A stretch of 64,000 bases of DNA from Bromus sterilis (taxonomy: Eukaryota > Streptophyta > Magnoliopsida > Poales > Poaceae): positions 304,740,031 through 304,804,030 of the forward strand of contig OX465600.1 of NCBI GenBank assembly GCA_950022295.1, read 5' to 3'. A program made the position numbers and the translations under genes. The notes below the pieces were generated by a model that searched no databases, was not told where the DNA came from, and saw only the letters and a list, made by a program, of their open reading frames with translations. Shown here one piece after another: positions 45,629 to 54,899 of this stretch; the stretch's first letter is position 1, and each line of letters begins with the position of its first letter.

Positions 45629-45845
45629 ATGGCAACAATCACCGTGAGCATTGGCCTTTACCACCACAACTCAAGTAAGCTAACTGAGACGGAGAAGGTG
45701 AAGCGCGTGGCCGCACACCACTTTATCAGGGACTCAGGCCACCCATTTGATGAGATGTATGCGGCGGTCTTCTCGGTCATAGGTTCTGCCCGCAGCTTCT
45801 ATGACACCAAGGACTCCGAGGTCAACGTAGGAGACACTGCATTTG
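45629..45845 (+). pseudogene. DUF247 N-terminal fragment
   Basis: ATG at 45629 opens MATITVSIGLYHHNSSKLTE, GHPFDEMYAAVF and FYDTKDSEVNVGDTAFADMM, then the frame leaves the family and stops at 45857-45859. The block FYDTKDSEVNVGDTAFADMM matches the minus-strand DUF247 relic at about 1560-1610 almost residue for residue. This copy has the N-terminal part that the first locus lacks, and lacks the remainder. It lies about 850 bp from the segment shared between the two loci. Confidence 0.8.
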
Positions 45846-45859
45846 CAGATATGATGTAA

Positions 45860-46752
45860 CGCCATCGGTTGGATGTAACGCCGGCCAAGACCTCGCAGGC
45901 TTGCAGGGAACCTATGAATCTTTATTTCCATATTATTGAAATCAGTCTCAAACTATTGTGCTTATGTCTTCCACTTCTTGACCTGAACCTGTCTATCCGG
46001 AAAATCAACAACAGGTAATAGTACTTGTCCCATCTCTATCTCATCAGAATCATTCTGTGGGTCTCCTTCATAAAGTAACAGTCATAAGGACCAGGCCGGG
46101 ACCGTTGTGCAGCTGCTTTCTTAACCTCCTTCTCAACCTTCGACTTTTCCGGCTGAGAGGTAGATTCACCCAAGGCATCTGTTGGATCCTGTACAAAAAT
46201 TTACAGTTAGACCAATTTTGTAAGACAAGCCAAAACCAGAGTCTTCAATGTTACCAGCTGAGCTCTTGCACACGCTCACCGTGGAGACCAGTTGAGAGGT
46301 TCGTATCACCATCTGCAAATAACTACGCTGGGTTGCTGCTGCCAACGTTCTACTGCTAGTTAGATAGTTCTGGGTTCACATCCAAGTTAAATGCATATAT
46401 AAGCTTTGTACTTGCTAGACTAGTGGCTGACCACCACATTCTGTCAGCAACTTGCTTGCTGCAGATACCTATCATCGCTGCTTCCCCGACAAATGGCAGA
46501 ATTTAGTTGGTATTATTGACTATTGACTTGGTAGCACATCGCTGCAGATACCGCAAACTTGCCAAGTCCTAATGATTTGACTTTCAGGCTTTAACTCACA
46601 AAATATTGGCAGAATTTAGTTGGTAATGACTATTGACTTGGTAGCACATTGCAAGCTAGACCTGTGGACATTCATAAAACTCAAACGATTTCCTCTTAAA
46701 GTCAATGCTATGAGCTCCGACGAATAATAAATTCCTAAAGCCAGAACAACAA
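45860..46752. other. Stretch with a short duplication and a possible minus-strand exon
   Basis: GGCAGAATTTAGTTGGTA and GACTATTGACTTGGTAGCAC recur at about 46493-46540 and 46608-46648 (period about 115 bp). On the minus strand at 46200-46080 the phrase DPTDALGESTSQPEKSKVEK could be an exon, continued by SDEIEMGQVLLPVVDFP in another frame down to about 45975. The family is unknown. The last part (46689-46752) matches 1613-1675. Confidence 0.35.
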
Positions 46753-47060
46753 TGTCATGGAACCATCCCCGGCCCAGTCCCCCGGACGTGGCCCGACCCA
46801 GAGCAAGCGGCCCAGAAGGACGCGACGGCCCAACATCCGACTCCAAGGCCCGGACTGGAGCCAGTGAAGAAGTATTTAAGCGTGTGATGTGAGTGGTTAG
46901 GGTATCGATTGATCACTTGACTATATCGGCGCCGCTGGGCGACTTTCTCTTCTCTCTCAACTACTTTCCGATCCCCTTTTCTTGCTATTAACCCTAGACA
47001 CCAATCTTGTATCGGGAAGTGAATTACTATTTTCTGAAGTGAGGTTCAAGGTCCGTATCA
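46753..47060 (+). repeat. Left LTR of the chromovirus
   Basis: Starts TGTCATGGAACC, ends GTCCGTATCA. A weak TATA-like GTATTTAAG lies at about 46871-46879. It differs from the right LTR at about five bases, all substitutions. Confidence 0.93.
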
Positions 47061-47062
47061 TC

Positions 47063-47079
47063 TGGTATTCAGAGCCACG
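47063..47079 (+). other. Primer-binding site for initiator Met-tRNA
   Basis: TGGTATTCAGAGCCACG, two bases after the LTR, matches the 3' end complement of plant initiator Met-tRNA (TGGTATCAGAGC) except for one inserted T. Confidence 0.8.
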
Positions 47080-47139
47080 TTTTTCCCCACGGAGTGGACC
47101 CTGGATCGGCGACCGCGTACCCGTAGCCTCAAGCAGATC

Positions 47140-48249
47140 ATGGAGGAGTTGGATCTGCAGAAGCAACTGGAGGATGCGGCGACGGAGAGAGGCAGCATCG
47201 CGCAGGCGCTTCTGAGCATCCAGTCCTCGCTGGACAAGATAGCGCCGGCGGTGGCCAGCCTGGAGCCAACTTTGATGGCGTTGGAACCAGTGGTGCAGGA
47301 TCTCTCGGCTTGGCGGCCAGGTGTGGACACCGCCGTCGGGCAGATCCGACTGGATCTCGGCGACATCCGCTCGCAACTTGAGAAGATGGCTCTGGGCCAT
47401 GATCCCAAGGGCAAGCAAGTGAATCCCTCGACGTCGGCAACGGTGGACGCACCTGGACTCGAGCGGGGCACTAGTGGCGACGGCCACGGGCCGTTTGGCC
47501 GCCACTGGTCTCAATCTTCACGAGCGCTGGTCAATGGGGGGGCTATCCTTCCCACACCGGCCCAGGCCAACGGTACGCCTCGGATGCCTTTTCCCACTGT
47601 TCCAATTCCACCCCCATCCTTGTTTGATTTTGGCACTCCGATACGCAACCTGGGGGAGAACGGTAGCCACAACAAGCATGTAGATTGTCCTGAATTTGAC
47701 GGTGACAACCCCACGGGGTGGCGCATCCGTTGCGAGGCCTATTTTCGTGTGTGTGGCATTGACCCGCGTGTTTGGGTGGATACAGCAGTGGTGCATTTTA
47801 CTGGCGCCGCTGCTTTGTGGTTAGAATGGTCCAAAGTGCATCTCACGTGTGACAACTGGGAAGCCTTTTGTGCTTCAGTGGTAGAGAAGTTTGGTCGCTC
47901 TGAATTTCAGCACCTGTTACGCCGTTTCTCCAAGCTTAAACAATCGGGCACAGTCTTGGAATATGCGGAACAATTTAATATAGCCATGCATAGCTTGTTA
48001 GCTCACAATAGCTCCTGGGATCCTTTGTTCTTTACCACGCATTTTCTAGATGGGTTAGCTCATGAAATTAAGATTGCAGTTTGGTTACATTGCCCCCAAA
48101 ATTTGGAAACTGCCGTTGCTTTGGCTGAATTACAGGAAGAGGTGGTCGATCTGATCCGCCAGGAGCAGGACGCAGCGCGCCCATATCCCGGTCCTTCATC
48201 GAGCGCGCGGACTGGCCGGTACACCGGCCGACCCCCCCTGCTCTCATGA
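47140..48249 (+). CDS. Chromovirus gag
   Basis: ATG at 47140, 369 residues, ending at TGA 48247-48249. An N-terminal Leu/Glu-rich helical part (EELDLQKQLEDAATERGSIA) is followed by a Pro-rich linker. The retrotransposon gag domain follows at about residues 185-330: FDGDNPTGWRIRCEAYFRV, VWVDTAVVHFTGAAALWLEW, FGRSEFQHLLRRFSKLKQSG and FLDGLAHEIKIAV. Gag packs the RNA into particles. The zinc-knuckle part that normally ends gag lies in the next frame, at the start of the following ORF, so a frameshift before 48246 separates them. Relatives usually have gag and pol in one frame. Confidence 0.85.
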   Translation: MEELDLQKQLEDAATERGSIAQALLSIQSSLDKIAPAVASLEPTLMALEPVVQDLSAWRPGVDTAVGQIRLDLGDIRSQLEKMALGHDPKGKQVNPSTSATVDAPGLERGTSGDGHGPFGRHWSQSSRALVNGGAILPTPAQANGTPRMPFPTVPIPPPSLFDFGTPIRNLGENGSHNKHVDCPEFDGDNPTGWRIRCEAYFRVCGIDPRVWVDTAVVHFTGAAALWLEWSKVHLTCDNWEAFCASVVEKFGRSEFQHLLRRFSKLKQSGTVLEYAEQFNIAMHSLLAHNSSWDPLFFTTHFLDGLAHEIKIAVWLHCPQNLETAVALAELQEEVVDLIRQEQDAARPYPGPSSSARTGRYTGRPPLLS

Positions 48250-51200
48250 CGCCCCCGAGTGGTGGACGGGCTGGGGGTCAGCTTCCATCGCCCTCCGCGC
48301 TGGAAACACGGCGTGGACTGGAGATCCCCAAGACACCTCCTGGTTCGGCTACATCGACTACTGATGATAAACTCAAGGCTCTCCGCATGTTCCGTAAGGC
48401 GCGAGGCTTAGGCTTCACTTGCGGCGAGCGTTGGGGGCCAGGGCATGTGTGTTCTTCCACGGTGCAACTGCACGTGGTTGAAGAATTGGTGGGCATGCTG
48501 TCACCTCCCATTTCATCCGACCCGTCCTCGACAACCCAGCCACCACTTGAGAGTTCGGAGGATGATCTGTGTCTGTTGTCTGCGGCGGCTGTCAACGGGA
48601 CTGAAGCTCCCACAGCTTTTCGTATGAACGGACTGGTGGGAAATCAAATGCTGCTGATGCTAGTCGACTCTGGAAGTTCTCACAGTTTCGTGAACGCGGA
48701 TCTTGCTCGAGTCTGGACTGGCGTGCGCCCCTTGCAGCAACAATTGAAAGTCAGCGTGGCAGATGGGGCAGTGACCGTGTGTGATAGCGAGCTTCCAAAT
48801 TGCGAGTACAAGATTCAAGGAGTCCTTTTTCAATCGACCTTCAAATTGTTTCCCTTGGGCTGTTATGACATCATACTTGGGATGGATTGGCTCGAGGCCC
48901 GGGGTGTCATGTCTGTGAATTGGAGTGAAAAACATATGTCCTTCAATCACCTCGGCGCAGTGGTGCAGCTCAGTGGGATCTCCTCTGCAATTGGGAATTG
49001 CCGTGCTCTCTCCTCAGTGCAACTCTCCTTACTGCAGGCGCAGACAGCGATCACACATATGTTATTCCTTGCAGAGGTCAAACCAGATTTGCAGGAAACA
49101 GACATTCCAGAGGCCATTCAGGCGCTGCTGCAGGAGTTCAGTGACTTGTTTGCAGAACCACAAGGACTTCCACCTCAACGAAATTTTGATCACTCCATCG
49201 AGTTAGTTCCTGGGGCTCAGCCAGTGAACATCCGGCCATACCGCTACAACCCAGCACAAAAGGATGAAATAGAGGCCCAAGTGCGTGAAATGCTGAAACA
49301 AGGGATCATCCAGTTCAGTCGCAGCCCTTTCTCTTCTCCCGTGTTGCTGGTTCAGAAAAAAGATGGAGAATGGCGTTTTTACATCGATTACCGTCACCTC
49401 AATGCAATCACGGTCAAAAACAGATATCCTATCCCTGTTGTGGAAGAGTTACTTGATGAACTTCAGGGAGCCACCATTTTCACGAGCTTGGATCTTCGCG
49501 CAGGGTATCATCAGATTCGCATGAGGCCAGAGGATGAAGCCAAAACGGCTTTCCAAATTCACCACGGGCACATTGAATTCAAGGTTATGCCGTATGGCGT
49601 CACAGGGGGACCGGCCTCTTTCCAGAATGCCATGAACGAGGTGTTATCACCAGTTTTACGGAAGGGTGTCCTGGTGTTTATCGACGACATCCTCATCTAC
49701 AGCCATAATCTGGAAGCTCATGTCCTATTACTCCGGGTGGTGTTCCAGCTTCTTGCCAAGTATTCTTTAAAGCTGAAACTCAAGAAGTGTGCGTTTGGCC
49801 AACCCCAGCTACGATATCTCGGTCACGTCATCAGTGCAGCAGGGGTCAGCACCGACCCGCGCAATATTGACAAGGTTCAGGCCTGGTGCGCTCCTACCAG
49901 CGTGAAGGAACTTCGGCAATTTTTGGGCCTGGCTGGGTACTACCGCCGGTTCATCAAACACTATGGAGTAATCAGTCGAACTCTCACTGCACTACTGAAG
50001 AAAGGAGTACCATACAGTTGGACGTCCGATTGCGAGCAGGCATTCCAACACTTGAAGACGGCTCTTGTCACCGCCCCGGTTCTCGCGCTGCCTAATTTCT
50101 CTCAGCCTTTTGTTGTGGAGACTGACGCTTCAGATTTCGGCATTGGCGCAGTGCTTATGCAACATCACCACCCAGTGGCATTCCTTAGCCAAGCTTTGGG
50201 CCCGCGGCACCGTGCTCTCTCCACATACGAGAAGGAGTGTTTGGCCATTCTCCTCGCCGTGGAACGGTGGCGCCATTATCTGTTGCAGTCAGAATTCACA
50301 ATCCGCACCGACCACCGCAGCTTGTCTTGCCTGGATGAGCAACGTTTGACCACCCCGTGGCAACACAAGGCGCTCTCTAAACTTCTTGGACTTCAGTATA
50401 AGATTGAGTATCGTCAGGGGGCGTCTAACCTGGCAGCTGACGCTCTCTCAAGGCAACCAGCTATGCACCTTGCAACAGTTTCTGTCTGCGTGCCCACTTG
50501 GCTCGAAACTGTCAAGCAAGGATACTCTCAAGACCCCAGTTGTGTTCAGAAGTTGGCACTAGCAGCAGCTGGCGCGCCCCTACCAGAACCCTTCCAGGTG
50601 ACTGATGGGCTGATCAGATTCAAGGGACGGGTTTGGCTCGGCTCTAATGTCGCGGCTCAACATGCAGTTTTGCGCGAATTGCATTCTGGAGCGATGGGCG
50701 GCCATTCCGGTGTCCACGCGACATACAATCGAGTGATCCGGTTGTTCGCCTGGCCAAAGCTCAAACACACGGTGAAGCGATTCGTGGCGACCTGTTCCAT
50801 TTGCAAGCAAGCCAAGCCGGAGCATGTCAAGTACCCGGGGTTGCTGCAGCCCCTCCCTGTTCCGGAACAAGCATGGGAAATGGTAACAATGGATTTCGTC
50901 GAAGGCCTGCCCGTGTCCAAAGGGTTCAACTCCATTCTGGTTGTTGTGGACAAGCTGACACGGTACGCGCACTTCGTGCCTCTTCGTCATCCATTCACGG
51001 CCCTGCAGGTGGCCAAGGCGTACATGGAGAATATTTTCAAGTTACACGGTCTGCCGGACTACATTGTCTCCGACCGCGACCGGGTCTTCACCAGTAAGGT
51101 CTGGCAGGAGCTCTTCAGGCTCTCTCGCACCACTCTCAACATATCCTCTGCGAGACACCCCCAAACTGATGGCACCACTGAACGCGTCAATCAATGCATG

Positions 51201-52067
51201 GAGCTCTATTTGAGATGTTTCGTTCACAACTGCCCTCGACGCTGGGCTGAGTGGTTGGCGCTGGCTGAGTTTTGGTACAACACCTCCTACCATTCCACCC
51301 TAAAGACGTCTCCGTTTGAGGTACTCTATGGTCACAGGCCACGGTTTTTTGGCATTACAAATGTGGCCGACGATACAGTGGCTGACATGGCAGCCTGGAC
51401 CAAGAATCGAGCGGTGGTTATGTCTTCCCTCAAGCAGCACCTACATCGTGCGCGGCAAGACATGAAGACTAAAGCTGACAGGAAGCGATCTGAGCGCTCC
51501 TTTGTGGTTGGAGACTAGGTGTACCTCAAACTCCAACCGTACGCCCAGTCCTCAGTCGCGGTTCGTGCTAACCACAAACTTGCTTTTCGCTATTTTGGTC
51601 CTTTCCAGATTCTGGCACGAGTGGGCGAAGTGGCGTACAAGCTCGACTTGCCGGCGCAGGCCAAGATTCATCCTGTTGTCCATGTTTCTCAACTTCGCGT
51701 TGGCGTTCCCCCATCAACACCCATCATGCCAGAGTTGCCGGTGCTGGACGAGGATCTTCTGCCACTTCAAATTCCCGAGATAATCCTGCAACGCTGTACG
51801 ACTACGCGCGGACTCCGTCAAGTTCCGCAAGTGCTGGTGCAGTGGACCGGGTTTCCACCCTCGTTGGCCACATGGGAAGATGAAGTTCCTCTTCGCGCAA
51901 GGTTCCCACGAGCGGTGACTTGGGGTCAAGCCACTGGTAAAGGGGGAGGGAATGTCATGGGACCATCCCCGGCCCAGTCCCCCGGACGTGGCCCGATCCA
52001 GAGCAAGCGGCCCAGAAGGACGCGACGGCCCAACATCCGACTCCAAGGCCCGGACTGGAGCCAGTGA
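48246..52067 (+). pseudogene. Chromovirus pol: protease, RT, RNase H, integrase, chromodomain
   Basis: The frame runs from ATG 48246 (overlapping the gag stop) to TAG at 51516-51518, then continues in frame to TGA 52065-52067. Residues 40-80 hold the gag zinc knuckle, reading GFTCGERWGPGHVC with the first Cys replaced by Gly. Protease VDSGSSHSF is at about 140. Reverse transcriptase has YIDYRHLNAITVKNRYP (about 378) and the active site FIDDILIY (about 478). RNase H has ETDASDFGIG (about 625). Integrase has CSICKQAKPEH, then Asp in TMDFVEG (about 881), Asp in VSDRDRVF (about 940) and Glu in TDGTTERVNQ (about 980). After the stop come VYLKLQPY and a chromodomain block VLVQWTGFPPSLATWEDE. Chromodomains steer integration to chromatin marks. 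The stop removes the integrase tail and chromodomain. Confidence 0.9.
51939..51952 (+). other. Polypurine tract of the chromovirus
   Basis: AAAGGGGGAGGGAA directly before the right LTR primes plus-strand DNA synthesis. It lies inside the end of the pol frame. Confidence 0.85.
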
Positions 52068-52260
52068 AGCAGTATTTAAGCGTGTGATGTGAGTGGTTAG
52101 GGTATCGATTGATCACTTGACTATATCGGCGCCGCTGGGCGACTTTCTCTTCTCTCTCAACTACTTTCCGATCCCCTTTTCTTGCTATGAACCCTAGACA
52201 CCAATCTTGTATCGGGAAGTGAATTACTATTGTCTGAAGTGAGGTTCAAGGTCCGTATCA
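51953..52260 (+). repeat. Right LTR of the chromovirus
   Basis: Same ends and length as the left LTR. It is followed by AGCAAGACAGC, which continues the segment interrupted at 46752. Confidence 0.93.
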
Positions 52261-52362
52261 AGCAAGACAGCAAGTCATGAGCTGGGTTCAAGTAAAGAAT
52301 ATGATATATGTTAAAAATGATCACATTCACATGTATAAAACTTGGTTCAATACATCCCTCAC
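52261..52362. repeat. Right half of the segment shared with 1.6-1.8 kb
   Basis: It matches about 1671-1785 with very few changes (AGCAAGACAGCAAGTCATGA onwards) and is the continuation of 46689-46752. Beyond 52362 the match ends. Confidence 0.85.
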
Positions 52363-52775
52363 AAAAACATGTATAAAAAAGGAATTCTGCTCAAAAAATC
52401 CTCCAATCTGGTCCCTATACCACGTAAATTCAGAGCATTGAGAATAGAAGACAGCTAAATGTATTGTACTCCTATGGCACTTTGAATTGAGCCACTAGCC
52501 TGCAGATCACAAGACACGATAATGAAACTGATACAATTCAGCATGCAGATCACCACCCCCGAATCCGGCACTGGCCTAATCATTGGCGATGAAAAACTTA
52601 ACTGATTTAAAGGATAAACACAAATGTTTTCTTCATTTGTTGTTGCAACCTTTTCCAAAAAAATGTTGTTGCAAGGGAGCATATTAGTAGAGTACAATGC
52701 TACAGTTATCGTTTAGCTTACGGAGTGAGTCAATCAAGTACTGTAGTACCGAGAGCCCGAGTTACCAGATCGAAC
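52363..52775. other. Gene-free stretch left of the hAT element
   Basis: No gene recognised. The last eight bases (52768-52775, GATCGAAC) are the left target duplication of the hAT element. Confidence 0.5.
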
Positions 52776-53542
52776 CAACGAAAAAATAGCGCGCTATAGC
52801 GAGGCCTTTCTCAAGATGCTACACAAGTTATAGCGCGCTAATAGCGTGCTATATTTCAAAATAGCGTTTCCAAAAAATGATAAATATATTCAGAAATAAA
52901 GTATTTCAGCACCTATTTTTTTTGGGAGCAATACATGCATAAGGGCCAAATCCAAGGCAATTTGTCCTTGTTCTCAACCAAATCCAAGCGCAACCATAAG
53001 CAACCGTTAGAATTTTATTTACTTCCACTCTAAATTTATATTAAGAAAAAATACTCTATATTTGAGTGGAAGAACAAATTTTAAAATAGTCAAGCACAGT
53101 GCCACATCCCAACATCAACAGTGAAGAAAGCAGAAGCTACAGGGGAAAAAGGCACTCCAAGAAAACCCTTTTCATCCATTATTATACATGGTAACTAACT
53201 ACAACATCGATCAGATGCCATTATTTCAATCAGTCATCAACCCGGGCAATTTCATGTTTCTTCCCAAACATAGGATTATTGTCATTGTCGTTAAAAGGGA
53301 GAGTGAGAGGGGTGTGGTCGATGGTGGTTTTAGGCTTGCTGGGTTGTCGCCTGACTTCTCTATTTATTTAAAAAAATCATGTGAATGCTATAACGCTACA
53401 AGTTACAACGTTATAGCGCCTGTAGCGTGCTAATAGCGTAAATAACGCCATAACGGCTAAATTTGCTAAAATATAGCGTTTGTTTTTCTAATATGCTATA
53501 ACGTTGTTATAGCGTCGTTATAGCGCGCTATTTTTTTCGTTG
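52776..53542. mobile_element. Non-autonomous hAT-type element (767 bp)
   Basis: It starts CAACGAAAAAATAGCGCGCT and ends with the inverted copy AGCGCGCTATTTTTTTCGTTG minus small differences. GATCGAAC occurs on both sides (52768-52775, 53543-53550), an 8-bp target duplication as made by hAT transposases. Subterminal regions are dense in TAGCG / CGCTA; the palindrome TAGCGCGCTA is perfect at 52787, 52831 and 53521. No transposase is encoded. Confidence 0.88.
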
Positions 53543-53550
53543 GATCGAAC

Positions 53551-54215
53551 GCGTCGGCGAGGCGAGGGTGGCCGGCTGTCTCCGCCCGCTTCATGGCCAG
53601 CAGCATCCGACGAGGAAATCATCTTGGTAGATTTACGTCTGCACACCGCCACCATCGAATTACCTCTCGTCTGCTAGGAAGATAAATGCTAGACGAGGTC
53701 CGGATCGGAGAAGGTAGTGAGACACCGCGACTCGGAGGCGCTTATACTCTGTGTAGCCACCGGAAGTGAAGTTTCGCCGGCGGCGGCCGCCGCCGGGAGG
53801 AAGAAGTGATGACATGAGAGAGAGGGGTTTCGACTGGCGCACGTTGCTGCGCCCGTGTATTTGGAAATTTGGATGAAATACATTTGCAATATGTTTGTAA
53901 AAACATGTGGTAGGAGGGTGATTTTCTTATTGATGAGATTTTTTCAATTGGCCTGGGAGAAGTAGAAGCATGCACAGGCAGCTGGCTTGCATACGTGCTT
54001 GAACCTTACATCCATGGTAGTGATGATCTTTCGACGGTCATATTCGGTGTATGTGACAGCATCGCGGATTACGTTCCCGAGGAATATCTCCGGGAAGCCG
54101 TGGGTCTATTATATATGTGTTTGTTTGCCAATTATACATGACAATTCGGCATTCAATGTTGAGCAAGATTTAAAATTTTGATTAGTGACTAAACCTTTAG
54201 TCCCTTAATTTAAAT
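53551..54215. other. Gene-free stretch
   Basis: A GC-rich part (53550-53860) contains a phrase GGCGCACGTTGCTGCGCCCG resembling a reversed Helitron hairpin but without CTAG. No coding sequence was recognised. Confidence 0.35.
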
Positions 54216-54227
54216 GTAGCAACTTGT

Positions 54228-54615
54228 ATGCAGGACCAATGTTCATCAAGATCTGAAAGTATTGGACCATTTTATTCATATATAATAGCGATTGTCGAAA
54301 AATTACAAGTAAGCATAGAATTGGAAAACTCAAACTCGTGATCATTGAACTTGGTGATGATTGTTGCACGCAGGCAACATAATTATTAACGAATATTAGA
54401 ACATCCAAAAAGTATGAAGGCAACATCCAGGACTAAATGTTCAGCAAGATTTGAAAGTCTTTGTTCTTTTTATCCATATTGTAGCAATTTTTGCAAAATT
54501 ACAGATAAGCCCGAATTGGGAAACTCAAACTCATGATCATTGAACTTGGTGATAATGATCGCACGCAGGCAATATACTCATTAACGAATAGTAGAACATC
54601 GAAAAAGTCTGAAGG
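54228..54615. repeat. Direct duplication, period about 194 bp
   Basis: The sequence around GATCATTGAACTTGGTGAT occurs at 54340 and 54534. Matching context on both sides (AATTACA, GGAAAACTCAAACTC, CGCACGCAGGCAA, TTAACGAATA, AGAACATC) shows two diverged tandem copies. Confidence 0.8.
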
Positions 54616-54787
54616 CAGAAAAACATCTTCAACTTCATATGGTAGAAAATATAGCTTCAATATGTCGGAAAAGGATGTGTTGAAGCTTTTATTGGATGGA
54701 AGCGTAAGAGGCCATATCTTTAGTTTTCCTGTAAAATTTCACAATTTAAAAGGTAAAAAAAAGACTATGAAGGTTAGGTATTTAGTA

Positions 54788-54884
54788 CTCCCTCTGATCC
54801 TAATTAAGTGTCGCCACTTACACTGTGTTCCCTTTGCAATTGGTCAGTTCTTTGTCCACGACACTTAAATCGGATCGGAGGGAG
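54788..54884. mobile_element. Stowaway MITE (97 bp)
   Basis: CTCCCTCTGATCCTAATTAAGTG and CACTTAAATCGGATCGGAGG plus GAG are inverted termini, with TA on both sides (54786-54787, 54885-54886). The inner inverted block GTGTCG / CGACAC makes a foldback. Confidence 0.85.
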
Positions 54885-54899
54885 TAGTTAGTTTAGTAC

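Larger units (their letters stand above)
46753..52260 (+). mobile_element. Chromovirus LTR retrotransposon (Gypsy, probably Reina type)
   Basis: Two 308-bp LTRs (TGTCATGG ... CGTATCA) enclose a primer-binding site, gag, pol in Gypsy order and a polypurine tract. Flanks are AACAA on the left (46748-46752) and AGCAA on the right (52261-52265), a 5-bp target duplication with one change; the unsplit copy at 1.67 kb reads AGCAA. The two LTRs differ at about five positions, so the insertion is young. Short length, short LTRs, an initiator-Met-tRNA site and a C-terminal chromodomain point to a chromovirus of the Reina type. Pol has one stop codon, and gag and pol are out of frame. Confidence 0.93.

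Noticed and set aside
53845..53875. Reversed Helitron 3' end near GGCGCACGTTGCTGCGCCCG
   Set aside because: The hairpin is present, but CTAG at the right distance is missing.
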